Positions 36,424 through 45,325 of a stretch of 64,000 bases of DNA are shown one piece after another. Position numbers and translations under genes: made by a program. Origin of the DNA: Faecalicatena orotica (GTDB lineage Bacteria > Bacillota > Clostridia > Lachnospirales > Lachnospiraceae); contig NZ_QGDL01000008.1 of assembly GCF_003149245.1 (NCBI RefSeq), positions 62,001 through 126,000 on the forward strand, in the 5' to 3' direction. The notes below the pieces were generated by a model. The model had not been told where the DNA came from. It searched no databases and saw only the letters and a list, made by a program, of their open reading frames with translations. The stretch's first letter is position 1, and each line of letters starts with the position of its first letter.

Positions 36424-37936
36424 TTTCTATTCCTCCAAACGCAGCCTGCATTATATTATTCTTCGTTACCTCTTCCGCCGTAATCTCCCCAGAAATATTG
36501 CCTTCATGCATGACAATGATGCGGTCGCTGACCTGCATGACCTCTGCAATTTCAGAGGAAATCATGATGATACTTTTCCCGGATTCCGTCAGTTTCCTCA
36601 TCAATGCATATATTTCACTTTTTGCGCCGATATCAATTCCGCGTGTAGGCTCATCCAGAATTAAAATATCAGGAGTCATGGCAAGCCATTTTGCAATTAC
36701 TACTTTCTGCTGGTTTCCCCCGCTTAATTCTTTAACTGCCTGTTCCTCATTACGAAGAGATATCCCAAGGTCACTGATATAGCTGCCTGTGATTTGTTTT
36801 AATACCCGCCGGTTCAGCCAGCCGCTTTTCAGCTGTCCCAGTTTAGAAATCAACATATTATCCTTGATGCTCATTCCCAGTATCAGTCCCAGCCCTTTCC
36901 TGTCCTCCGGGACAAGTCCGATTCCTGCTGAAATCGCATCTTTTGGGGAAGTAATGTGTACTTTATTGTTCTTTATGTAAATTTCACCTTCTCCTATCGG
37001 ATCGATGCCAAATATTTTCCTCATCAGTTCTGTCCGCCCTGCACCGACAAGTCCGAAAAATCCCAGTATTTCCTTTTCATATAGTTTAAAACTGACCGGG
37101 CGGCTTTCCGGGTATACCACTACATCTTTTACTTCCATGATAACCTGGTCCTGATTTATAAATGCACTTCCGCATTCTTTTTTTCCTGCAATATCATGTC
37201 CGATCATCATTTTGATCAGGTCAGCCTCAGTTACTCGGCTCGTTTCAACTGTATCGATATAGGTTCCGTTCCTGAATACAGTGATCCGGTCAGATAATTC
37301 AAACACCTCTTCCATTCTGTGTGAGATATAGACAATACATACTCCCTGTGACTTTAATTCCTCAATGATCTGAAATAATACCTGCGACTCCTTTTCAGAA
37401 AGGCTTGCCGTCGGTTCATCAAAAACAACGACTCTGGCCTGAAAGGATAATGCCTTTGCAATTTCCACACACTGCATCTGCCCGCAGCTCAGGCCGGAAA
37501 CCGGAGTATCCGGGCGGATATCCAGCTTTACTTTCGCAAGTTCCTGAGATGCCCTTTTATTCAGTTCCTCTTTATTGATAAACTTTGATTTTCCAACAGG
37601 CTCTCTGCCGATAAAAATATTTTCAGCAATATTCATATTCTCCAACAGGTTTAGTTCTTGAAATACCATGCTCAGCCCCTCCTTCTGGGCCATAAGCGGT
37701 GATTTCATTTCGATTTCTTCCATCCGGCCGCTATCCTCATTCAAGAGATACATTGTGCCTTCGTCTTTTGTGTAAACACCTGTCATAATTTTCATCAGAG
37801 TTGATTTCCCGGCCCCGTTTTCCCCCATCAGTGCATGAACTTCACCCTTGCGCAGTTCTATCTGCACATTGTCCAAAGCCTTGATACCTGCAAACGCCTT
37901 CGAAATTCCCTCCATTTTTACGATTACATCCGACAT
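36416..37936 (-). CDS. Ribose-type ABC sugar transporter, double ATPase
   Basis: A 506-residue fusion of two ATPase domains, as in RbsA/MglA. The first has Walker A GENGAGKSTLMK, signature LSCGQMQCVEIAKAL and Walker B VVVFDEPTASLS. The second has a degenerate Walker A (GLVGAGRTELMRKIFG), signature LSGGNQQKVVIAKWL and Walker B ILILDEPTRGIDIGAK. Such degeneration of the second P-loop is normal for this class. It is separated from the upstream binding-protein gene by a hairpin. Confidence 0.94.
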   Translation of the reverse strand: MSDVIVKMEGISKAFAGIKALDNVQIELRKGEVHALMGENGAGKSTLMKIMTGVYTKDEGTMYLLNEDSGRMEEIEMKSPLMAQKEGLSMVFQELNLLENMNIAENIFIGREPVGKSKFINKEELNKRASQELAKVKLDIRPDTPVSGLSCGQMQCVEIAKALSFQARVVVFDEPTASLSEKESQVLFQIIEELKSQGVCIVYISHRMEEVFELSDRITVFRNGTYIDTVETSRVTEADLIKMMIGHDIAGKKECGSAFINQDQVIMEVKDVVVYPESRPVSFKLYEKEILGFFGLVGAGRTELMRKIFGIDPIGEGEIYIKNNKVHITSPKDAISAGIGLVPEDRKGLGLILGMSIKDNMLISKLGQLKSGWLNRRVLKQITGSYISDLGISLRNEEQAVKELSGGNQQKVVIAKWLAMTPDILILDEPTRGIDIGAKSEIYALMRKLTESGKSIIMISSEIAEVMQVSDRIIVMHEGNISGEITAEEVTKNNIMQAAFGGIENE

Positions 37937-37961
37937 CTCTTCACCTCTTCATTTATAGTCA

Positions 37962-38008
37962 AAGAGACCGCCGCAAAATAACATAAATTCATTTTATGGC
38001 GGTCTCTT
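37962..38008 (-). promoter_or_regulatory. Intra-operon hairpin after the binding-protein gene
   Basis: An 11-bp stem AAGAGACCGCC/GGCGGTCTCTT lies between the binding-protein stop and the ATPase start. Hairpins here in ABC operons usually protect the upstream mRNA or cut down transcription onward, so that binding protein is made in excess. Confidence 0.65.
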
Positions 38009-38027
38009 CAACACTTTCAGCTAATCA

Positions 38028-39032
38028 TTAATCTACTTCGACCCCATATCCTTTTTCACGGTCTATAAATTCCTGAATATTATCAATATTCATATATTCA
38101 ACAGGAACCTCTATAAATTCATCAACCGATTTTCCCTGACACCATGCGATGGCCTGCTCGACAGCCTTGTATCCCATCTGGTAAGGATCCTGGGAGACTC
38201 CGACTGCTACCTTGCCGTCACGGATTGCCGTCATATTTTCAGAGGTTGCATCCACGGTTGTCATAAGCGGGTTCAGCTTTGCAGATGTTGCTGCGCTTAA
38301 AATTGCCATACCTGAATTTTCATTGACACCAACGAAAGCATCTATGTCCGGGTTTGCCTGCAGTATATTCTCTGCAGAAGCCAGTGCAGTGTCTCTCGCA
38401 TGTGCAGTCTGCTGTTCTGCCACTATCTCAATTCCGCTTCCTTCCAGGGCTTCCTTGAACCCCTCTGTACGATCCTTCAGGGAACTAACCGTAATACCAT
38501 CTATGATTGCAATTTTTCCTTTATCACCAAGCTGTTCTTTCACGTATTCTGCCAGCATTTTTCCAATTTCTTTATTGTCAGATGCAATAAACGCAGTCGA
38601 ACCCTCGCAGTCAACATCCATCGTGAATACACCCACACCTGCATTTTTCGCATTGCTTACGGCATTCACAACCCCTTCTGAATCATAAGGGTTCAGCAGG
38701 ATAACATCACATCCCATTGTAACCAGATTCTCGATCTGTGAATTCTGTGTCTCAAGGGAACTGTCTGAAGACAGGATATTACACTTCTTTATATGATTAT
38801 CCTCACATGCCTGCTCAATCCCTTTCTGCATGGCAACAAAGAACGGATGAACATTTTGCCCAAACGAAACGCCTATTGTAATTTCTTCCGGTGTTTTTAC
38901 ATTTTCATTCTTTGTCTGGCTGGAATCCTTTGTATCATCGGAACTTTTTCCGGGTGCCTCACTTGTGCATGCGGCTAACATGACTGCCATTGATACTGCA
39001 CAGAACAAAGCTGCTATTCTTTTCTTCCTCAT
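38028..39032 (-). CDS. Ribose-type ABC sugar transporter, substrate-binding lipoprotein
   Basis: A 334-residue periplasmic-binding-protein-like lipoprotein. The signal ends in the lipobox LAAC (MAVMLAACTSEAP), then a Ser/Asp/Lys linker. The type-I PBP fold shows in GVSFGQNVHPFFVAMQKGIE, CDVILLNPYDSEGVVNAVS, FTMDVDCEGSTAFIASDN and AVGVSQDPYQMGYKAVEQAI. The contact residues resemble the RbsB/sugar class, but the ligand cannot be told. Confidence 0.93.
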   Translation of the reverse strand: MRKKRIAALFCAVSMAVMLAACTSEAPGKSSDDTKDSSQTKNENVKTPEEITIGVSFGQNVHPFFVAMQKGIEQACEDNHIKKCNILSSDSSLETQNSQIENLVTMGCDVILLNPYDSEGVVNAVSNAKNAGVGVFTMDVDCEGSTAFIASDNKEIGKMLAEYVKEQLGDKGKIAIIDGITVSSLKDRTEGFKEALEGSGIEIVAEQQTAHARDTALASAENILQANPDIDAFVGVNENSGMAILSAATSAKLNPLMTTVDATSENMTAIRDGKVAVGVSQDPYQMGYKAVEQAIAWCQGKSVDEFIEVPVEYMNIDNIQEFIDREKGYGVEVD

Positions 39033-39129
39033 TTATTTTCTCCATTTCTTGTCTGACGGACAGGTCGCATTGCCCGCTAAACCACTAGATTTTTTTTTAG
39101 TGCCATGTTATGATTATTTATGTATTCAA

Positions 39130-40362
39130 TTAGAGCTGCGGACCACCTACAATATGACGTGGTGCCAGAGCTATTTTACCAAGGATTGAGTACTGTGATG
39201 CATGGCCTGCTGCTGGAATATTACCCGGTATGCAATGGATTGTAGAGTAAGCGATGGTCGCAAACTTAACCGCTTCTTTATATTCCGGAGGTATACCGAT
39301 TTCAGCAGAGGTTGTAACTTCTATATTTCCCGGAATCCTTTGCTGGATTTCTTTCATAATCTGGGGATTTCTGACTCCGCCCCCACTTGCATAAAGCTTA
39401 TCCGTCTTCTCAATAATATCCTTTGGAATGTTATCAAGCATGCTTTTAGCCACTGCCGCACCTGTGAACGCACATGCCGTTGCAAGAATGTCTTCTGTTG
39501 CAAGATGTCCAAACTTTTTCAATACGCTGTCTATGTATTCCTCGTTATAGTCTCCTACCCAGCCTGATCTCGGTACCGGTCTGTCCCAGAATGGATGGTG
39601 CATAAAGAAATCGAGCATTTCTTCATTTACGGTTCCTTTTGCTGCCAGTTCACCATCTTTATCATAATCTTTTCCAGTCAGTTTTTTACAAAGGTAGTTT
39701 GAAACTGCATTTCCCGGCCCTGTGTCAAAACCAAACATTTCCCTTCTGTCTTTACTTGCAACATGAAGGTTTGCAATGCCTCCTATGTTTAGTGTCATAA
39801 CCGGATTCTTTTCTTTTCTAAATAATATAAAGTCCAGATACGGCATCAGCGGTGCCGCCGCGCCTCCCCAGACATGGTCCGCAGGTCTGAAGTGTGTAAC
39901 GGTATCGATATTGGTAAGATTCGCGATAACCGAATTATCACCCATCTGCATCCCTGCCGGATACGGGCCATTCAGCCACCTGTGCAGCCAGTCAGATTTT
40001 TCCTCCTCCGTCATAGCTGCAATTTTCGCATGGTCTGGCTGTTCCTGATAAATGGTCTGTGTATCCAGTCCTAATACTTTGATATCCAGCGGATCAATAT
40101 GATTCTCCTTCATAAACTGAACCGCCTTTTCTGCAAACACGGCACCGCAGATGTAATTCAGCCTGTTGATGCCGACCATATCTACACGGTTCTCAAAAGC
40201 ATCTCTTACAATCTTCGTTACCTCGTCAGGCCAGTCATAAGAACCTCCGCAGATAAAGCGGGGAGCCTTCGGAAAGCCGTCACTGTCCAGCTCTGTTTCT
40301 GCCAGAATCACATCGATTCCGTCAAATGATGAGCCGCTGTTCATTCCCATAATTAAATCCAT
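39130..40362 (-). CDS. Anhydro-N-acetylmuramic acid kinase-like protein (diverged AnmK)
   Basis: About 410 residues from the ATG at 40362, which has AAGGAGGAAG just upstream. AnmK family features: phosphate-binding start MGMNSGSSFDGIDVILAET, LGLDTQTIYQE, NLTNIDTVTHFRPADHVWGG, GGAAAPLMPYLDF, TLNIGGIANLHV, GFDTGPGNAVSNYL and the late VTTSAEIGIPPEYKEAVKFA. Usual AnmK enzymes read G(T)MSGTSxDGID, so NSGSS is a shift, and the protein is about 40 residues longer than normal. It would phosphorylate an anhydro or related sugar brought in by the downstream ABC transporter. Confidence 0.85.
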   Translation of the reverse strand: MDLIMGMNSGSSFDGIDVILAETELDSDGFPKAPRFICGGSYDWPDEVTKIVRDAFENRVDMVGINRLNYICGAVFAEKAVQFMKENHIDPLDIKVLGLDTQTIYQEQPDHAKIAAMTEEEKSDWLHRWLNGPYPAGMQMGDNSVIANLTNIDTVTHFRPADHVWGGAAAPLMPYLDFILFRKEKNPVMTLNIGGIANLHVASKDRREMFGFDTGPGNAVSNYLCKKLTGKDYDKDGELAAKGTVNEEMLDFFMHHPFWDRPVPRSGWVGDYNEEYIDSVLKKFGHLATEDILATACAFTGAAVAKSMLDNIPKDIIEKTDKLYASGGGVRNPQIMKEIQQRIPGNIEVTTSAEIGIPPEYKEAVKFATIAYSTIHCIPGNIPAAGHASQYSILGKIALAPRHIVGGPQL

Positions 40363-40411
40363 TTTTCTTCCTCCTTGAATTTGTTTATTTATAACACTCC
40401 TGAAAGTGTTA

Positions 40412-41440
40412 TTAGCATTTTTCATACGCTTTGCAGGACTGCCGAAACACGATGGAAGCATCCAGTACCTCACGTTTCTCGCCTTCCGGATCAGCAATAT
40501 TTTCTTTCTGTCTCATTAAGTCCTGTACCGCGACTTTTCCAATTTCTTCGATCGGCTGAACTACCGTGGTAATCTCCAGAAGTTCATTGAGTTCTTCATC
40601 ATCCCACACAAGAAGTGACAGGTCTTCCGGTACTGACATATGCCTTTCTTTTAATTCCATCAGAACTCCGATGCACAGACTGTTATTCAGCACATACAAT
40701 GCGGTTGCCCGTTCTTCTGCATCCAGAATCGTAGCCGTCACCTGCCGTATCTTTTCTTTGTCATTATGGGGGGCAAATGCCAGATTCTGTGATCTGAATT
40801 CGATTCCATATTCACCCAGTGCCCGTTTATATCCCTTAATTCTCTCATTCACTGTAGAATATTCGTCTGTTGCCAGTACGGCTATGTTTCGATGGCCCAG
40901 CTCCAGCAGATACTTTGCGGCCTGATAGGAGGCCTCTGCATTATTGCTTTGAATCACCCTTGAATCCAACCCTTTAATCCGTCTATCCACAAATACAATA
41001 GGGGTTTTTCCCTGATAAAGATCTCTGTGCTGTTCTTTCAACTCATCGCCGCTTTTACATGCCGACATCAGGATCACACCATCCACGTGGCGTCCGTACA
41101 TATTCTGAAGATGCCCTACTTCCTGTGCAATATCTTCATGGGTATTACACACAATGACGTTATATCCATACTTCTGGGCCTCTTTCTCTACCGCATAAAT
41201 CAGTTTGTTACAGTAATTATTCTTTATACTGCCTAAAATAACTGCTATTGTTTTCGTGCTCTGGCCTCTCAGCCCTTGTGCTACAAGATTCGGCCTGTAA
41301 TCCAGCTCCTGTACTGCTTTCATCACTTTTTCACGGCTTTTCGCAGATACATTCCCATAGCCACCGACAACTCTGCCCGCTGTAGCCCTTGATACACCTG
41401 CCAGCTTTGCCACATCCTCTATTGTAATATTGGGTTCCAT
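40412..41440 (-). CDS. LacI-family transcriptional repressor
   Basis: About 342 residues from the ATG at 41440, with AAAGGGGG upstream. The N-terminal HTH is ITIEDVAKLAGVSRATAGRV, with hinge helix (VQELDYRPNLVAQGLRG), then a type-I periplasmic-binding-like domain (TKTIAVILGSIKNNYCN, GVILMSACKSGDE, TPIVFVDRRIKGLDS). The ligand is probably the sugar of the operon it heads. Two consensus palindromes lie in its own leader, so it controls itself and the anmK-ABC genes behind it. Confidence 0.94.
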   Translation of the reverse strand: MEPNITIEDVAKLAGVSRATAGRVVGGYGNVSAKSREKVMKAVQELDYRPNLVAQGLRGQSTKTIAVILGSIKNNYCNKLIYAVEKEAQKYGYNVIVCNTHEDIAQEVGHLQNMYGRHVDGVILMSACKSGDELKEQHRDLYQGKTPIVFVDRRIKGLDSRVIQSNNAEASYQAAKYLLELGHRNIAVLATDEYSTVNERIKGYKRALGEYGIEFRSQNLAFAPHNDKEKIRQVTATILDAEERATALYVLNNSLCIGVLMELKERHMSVPEDLSLLVWDDEELNELLEITTVVQPIEEIGKVAVQDLMRQKENIADPEGEKREVLDASIVFRQSCKAYEKC

Positions 41441-41468
41441 TCTGGTTCCCCCTTTCATCTCTCCATTT

Positions 41469-41520
41469 TTGAGAACGTTCTCAATTATCTTTAATTAAAA
41501 ACTTGAGAACGTTCTCAAGT
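41469..41520. promoter_or_regulatory. Two LacI-type operators
   Basis: TTGAGAACGTTCTCAA occurs perfectly at 41469-41484 and, extended by AC/GT on its outer sides, at 41501-41520. The centres are 34 bp apart. Both are downstream of the predicted start of transcription, so bound repressor would block elongation and could loop or bind cooperatively. Confidence 0.9.
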
Positions 41521-41529
41521 TGTGATTTT

Positions 41530-41558
41530 ATTATAGGCATTACTCATTTTATTGTCAA
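41530..41558 (-). promoter_or_regulatory. Sigma-A promoter of the lacI-anmK-ABC operon
   Basis: A perfect consensus on the minus strand: TTGACA (41553-41558), 17-bp spacer, TATAAT (41530-41535). Transcription would start near 41523, just before the operators. Confidence 0.88.
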
Positions 41559-41639
41559 TTGCTTTTAGGTAATTTGCTTATTTTTATTACTTTTTACTAT
41601 TTTTTGTTGGTTATTTTTGTTACATTTATCTACCTTTGG

Positions 41640-42869
41640 TCACAGCCACTCCTCAGATGAGAAAAATTTTCTGCTCATCACCTTTGTCATCCCGCTCATC
41701 TGGAGGGATATCAGGGATCTTTGATCATATATGATTTCCAGTCCAGACGCTGACGTCATCCGGCTGAAGCATTCCAGCCCCTCCCTCAGGCACTGGTCAA
41801 ACCACTCGCCGGCCCGGGAGTATGTTCCCTGCATGATAACACAATCCGGATCAAAGTTTACAATCATATTGTTTAGTACAGCAGAAAACAGCCATGCGGT
41901 TTTCCGAACGGTCTCTTTTGCAAATGAATCGCCTTCTTCCGCGGATTTAAATACATGATCTATTCTCAGGTCATCCTGATACCTGCTCAGGACACTCGTC
42001 TTGAGTTTCTCCTTGTTTTCCAGTATTTCCCCACAGATTGTATGATCGTTTATAAGTGTGGAAAACAGGGCCGGTGCCGTTGATTCATATGCCTTTGCAC
42101 TATTGAGTGCCACTGCAGTCAGACCGATTTCGCCGATCAGGGAACGGGCACCATGTTCTACATGTCCCCGGTTTATGTAGCAGGCCGACACACCGATGTC
42201 CGTATAAATGGTCGCGACCCTTTTATCCAGATACTCCGGATTATCCAGAACCGCCGCACAGGCTGACATTCGTGCCACATTATCCACTGTAATCTCGGCA
42301 TTTGGAAATCGCTCGGAAAGCAGCTGCCTCAGAGGGACCTTTTTCCCCCATTCAGGCGTCAGGATCGAATACTGGAGGACTCCGGTCTCTTCATCCAGAT
42401 AGCCTCCAAGACAAAGGCTGACTCCATATAGCAGTTCACTTTCGCTGTTCACCTCATTCAGCAGGTTCTCCGCTGCTCTCTGAATCGTATCGAGAAATGT
42501 ATGGACATCGTCTTTCATATTATAATTTGCCGTTTTCTGTGCAATCAGTGTGTTTGTCAGATCATACAGTGCAACAACCATTTCCGTACTCCACAATCCA
42601 ATACAGAGCAGATATCTATTCATACAGAATCGAAACAGCTCCGGCTTCTTTCCTCCAATTTCCGTGGAATCCCCTTTTCCTGCGGATTCCACAAGCCCCT
42701 TGGAAATAAAGCTGTTAATGGCTTTCATCACCGTGGCACGGCTGATCCCTGTCTGGTACGAAATGTCATTTGCCGACAAAGCCTTGCCAGTACGGAATAT
42801 ATTCAATATGGATAAATAATTCTTACGTCTTAAGTTGGATGGTAATGCTGCTCTTCTTTTCTCTCCCAT
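41640..42869 (-). CDS. ROK-family transcriptional repressor
   Basis: A 409-residue NagC/XylR-like protein: N-terminal winged helix (ALSANDISYQTGISRATVMK, NSFISKGLVESAGKG) and C-terminal ROK domain (LLYGVSLCLGGYLDEETGVL, RVATIYTDIGVSACYINRGH, PDCVIMQGTYSRAGEWFD). The zinc-binding Cys cluster of sugar-kinase ROK proteins (CxCGxxGC) is absent, in line with a pure regulator or a changed ligand. A 25-bp site upstream recurs before the MBL/GPH/ChbG operon, which is its likely regulon. Confidence 0.88.
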   Translation of the reverse strand: MGEKRRAALPSNLRRKNYLSILNIFRTGKALSANDISYQTGISRATVMKAINSFISKGLVESAGKGDSTEIGGKKPELFRFCMNRYLLCIGLWSTEMVVALYDLTNTLIAQKTANYNMKDDVHTFLDTIQRAAENLLNEVNSESELLYGVSLCLGGYLDEETGVLQYSILTPEWGKKVPLRQLLSERFPNAEITVDNVARMSACAAVLDNPEYLDKRVATIYTDIGVSACYINRGHVEHGARSLIGEIGLTAVALNSAKAYESTAPALFSTLINDHTICGEILENKEKLKTSVLSRYQDDLRIDHVFKSAEEGDSFAKETVRKTAWLFSAVLNNMIVNFDPDCVIMQGTYSRAGEWFDQCLREGLECFSRMTSASGLEIIYDQRSLISLQMSGMTKVMSRKFFSSEEWL

Positions 42870-42893
42870 CGGCTATGTTCCTTTCCATTTATT

Positions 42894-42918
42894 AGTTTTA
42901 TAACATATTTTCATAACT
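42894..42918. promoter_or_regulatory. ROK repressor operator at its own gene
   Basis: A 25-bp imperfect palindrome with ends AGTTTTATAA and TTTCATAACT, next to a TATAAT -10 on the minus strand. The same site, with five mismatches confined to the middle, is at 47064-47088. Confidence 0.6.
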
Positions 42919-42957
42919 AATTATAAACCAGACTGGGAAAAAACGCTATACTAAAAA

Positions 42958-43001
42958 GGAGCACTCTGGTTTACAGGTAAATTTGTAAACCAGAGTGCTC
43001 C
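42958..43001 (-). terminator. Strong terminator of the MBL/GPH/ChbG operon
   Basis: A perfect 18-bp stem (GGAGCACTCTGGTTTACA and its complement, 8-base loop) followed on the minus strand by TTTTT. It lies just after the ChbG stop codon. Confidence 0.88.
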
Positions 43002-43009
43002 CTTTTATA

Positions 43010-43837
43010 TTAGAAGTATTTTACAGCCTCCATCGTAGTATCTCCCTGAGGTACCGCTTCTGTATATTTTAACAGTTTGATATCCATCCGCTCACAGTAT
43101 TCTTCCAGAACCCAGCTGTTTATAACTCTCTGTTCTGCGTCTCTCGTCTTTGCAGTCTGGTTTCCTGTTAGCACACTGTTGCAGAATAATTCCGTTTCTT
43201 CTGAATAGAAAGCCGGATGCAGAATATTGATATACTGTTTTTCTTCCTCAAACGTCTGGAACCATTCCCTGTATGCTGCCAAATCCTCTTCCGGCATTGC
43301 TCTGCCGCTTAATTCTGGCTGGTGGGCCCTCGGAAACGTATAGAAATATCTCTGGTCAATCAGTCCCTTCGATTTGATAAATTCTGAAAGTGCATCCAAC
43401 AGCCCCGGCACAGCCGCCTCCGGCAGCATATGTGTATCTACATAGTCTGCACATACCCCTAGTTTTGCCAGTTTATCCAACTGGGCTGAAATTTCACGAA
43501 CCGCTTCCCCCACATCCGGCATTTTCTCCTGATACTTCATCGGATGGAACGCAAAGATTCCGTTTGAATCGACTAGAGAAGGGATTGTTTCAGGGGACAG
43601 CACACTTTTATAGTGTATACTCTCCCATTCACTATTCAATACCGCATGCAGGCCAATGCAAAATTCTTTTTTCTTTTTCAACCCAATCAGTCTGTCCAAT
43701 CCCTCTTCTATCCTAGGTGCCGCCACCATACAGGAAACATTTTTTATATAGTTTCCATATTCGACTGCCTGAATCATTGCATGATTCGCTGACAGTGCAC
43801 TTCCGAAATCATCTGCTCTTGTAATTAGATACTTCAT
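43010..43837 (-). CDS. ChbG/YdjC-family carbohydrate deacetylase
   Basis: About 275 residues from the ATG at 43837. The start MKYLITRADDFGSALSANHA holds the metal-binding Asp pair; further family signs are CIGLHAVLNSEW, ADYVDTHMLPEA with a conserved His, and INILHPAFYSEE. These enzymes remove acetyl groups from chito-oligosaccharides or related N-acetyl sugars. It is the last gene of an operon with a symporter and two MBL hydrolases, so its substrate is probably brought in by that symporter. Confidence 0.85.
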   Translation of the reverse strand: MKYLITRADDFGSALSANHAMIQAVEYGNYIKNVSCMVAAPRIEEGLDRLIGLKKKKEFCIGLHAVLNSEWESIHYKSVLSPETIPSLVDSNGIFAFHPMKYQEKMPDVGEAVREISAQLDKLAKLGVCADYVDTHMLPEAAVPGLLDALSEFIKSKGLIDQRYFYTFPRAHQPELSGRAMPEEDLAAYREWFQTFEEEKQYINILHPAFYSEETELFCNSVLTGNQTAKTRDAEQRVINSWVLEEYCERMDIKLLKYTEAVPQGDTTMEAVKYF

Positions 43838-43867
43838 TTTATCCCCTTTCCACATAACTGATACTGC

Positions 43868-45229
43868 CTATTTGTTTCTCTCCTGAAGGTCCTTCATAAT
43901 GCTGCTAAAATGTTTGTCCAGATCATATAGATATGCAATGATAAATTCTATTACTGTAAATGCGAGCGGGATAAAAAGGAATAATCCCGACACACTTCCG
44001 ATTGCCTGAGAAGACTGGACCGCCGCGGTTCCATTAAAGCCGGCCATAGCCATAACACCTCCAAGTACTGCTGAAACAAGGCCCTGCCCGATCTTCTGTC
44101 CTGCCCCGTTTGCCCCCATCATTGCCGCCTGACTCCTGATGCCTGTTTTCCACTGCCCATATTCAATCGCATCACCGAGCATAGGCTGGTACATCGTTGC
44201 CGCGCAGCTCTGCCCGATACTCTTCATAACAGTTGCCAGTATCAGCACCGGAAGCACTCTGGGAACAATGATAATCAAGATACATCCAAGAAGCTGGATA
44301 CCGATTCCGGTAAGCATAATAGTCTTTTTACCCACATGCTGGCTAAGCGGCAGAAGTAAGAACCCGACAACCAGCAGTGGAATCGTATATGCCATATTTA
44401 ATATGCTGGCAATATTGATGTCTCCCAGAATATATTGTGCATAATACGTGTGCATCTGCAGGCTCGACGCATAAACCCCCGCTCCTACTACTACAATGCC
44501 AAGTACTTCAAACCAGTATTTGTTTTTTAAAATACTCTTCAACACGGTCAGGAAAGGAACTTTTGCTTCTTTTCCTGCAATCTCATCTGGGTTTACTCTC
44601 TCTATACATACCCAGCCTGTTACAAATAAGAAGACCGCACTCATGACTGCATAAATACATCCCGCCATGATCCATGCTTTCTGGCCGCCGCCAAAAGCCG
44701 AAACCAGGCTCAATGTGACGCTCGTGATGATGATTGTCATAATACTCTGGCCAATACTGCCCCAGACAAAAAGACCGGTTCTCTGGACAGTATCACGGGT
44801 CATATAGGTCGGAAGACTGATGACAGACAACTGCATGATAGTATAGATAACAGTCTGTGATAAGTTATAGCTGATAAAAACATAGATAAACTGCCCTGTT
44901 GTTCCAATGTCAGGCACCGTAAACAATGCCAGAATGCCAATTGCCCCGAAGAAAGCAATCCGCATAACCCACGGTCTGCAGACCCCGTATTTTGTCCTTG
45001 TCTTATCAATAATATTGCCGAAAATCAAGTCGGATACACCGTCAAATACCTTTGATACTAAAATGATTGCTCCGACTACACCCGCATTCAAGCCGATAAC
45101 ATTCGTGTAAAAGTATGTAAGAAATCCCGAAATAATTGCAAAAAGTGGTACCCCTCCCATACCGCCAAGCATCAGAGCAATTTTTTCTACCAGCGTTATA
45201 TTCTCCGTATACGTTTTATTATGTTCCAT
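43868..45229 (-). CDS. GPH-family sugar:cation symporter (MelB-like)
   Basis: A 453-residue protein with about twelve helices. The GPH signatures are KVFDGVSDLIFGNIIDKTRT and KYGVCRPWVMR near the N-terminus, and QPMLGDAIEYGQWKTGIRSQ in the second half. The family takes up mono- and oligosaccharides or glucuronides with Na+ or H+. The operon context (ChbG, two MBL proteins, ROK repressor) suggests a modified or acylated sugar. Confidence 0.93.
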   Translation of the reverse strand: MEHNKTYTENITLVEKIALMLGGMGGVPLFAIISGFLTYFYTNVIGLNAGVVGAIILVSKVFDGVSDLIFGNIIDKTRTKYGVCRPWVMRIAFFGAIGILALFTVPDIGTTGQFIYVFISYNLSQTVIYTIMQLSVISLPTYMTRDTVQRTGLFVWGSIGQSIMTIIITSVTLSLVSAFGGGQKAWIMAGCIYAVMSAVFLFVTGWVCIERVNPDEIAGKEAKVPFLTVLKSILKNKYWFEVLGIVVVGAGVYASSLQMHTYYAQYILGDINIASILNMAYTIPLLVVGFLLLPLSQHVGKKTIMLTGIGIQLLGCILIIIVPRVLPVLILATVMKSIGQSCAATMYQPMLGDAIEYGQWKTGIRSQAAMMGANGAGQKIGQGLVSAVLGGVMAMAGFNGTAAVQSSQAIGSVSGLFLFIPLAFTVIEFIIAYLYDLDKHFSSIMKDLQERNK

Positions 45230-45325
45230 ATAAAATCCCCCTGTTTCTTTTAAACATTTTCTTCAAGTTCCATCATTTCCTGATATTACTGCAACTGTTC
45301 ATAATCCACAAACACTATTATCCTT

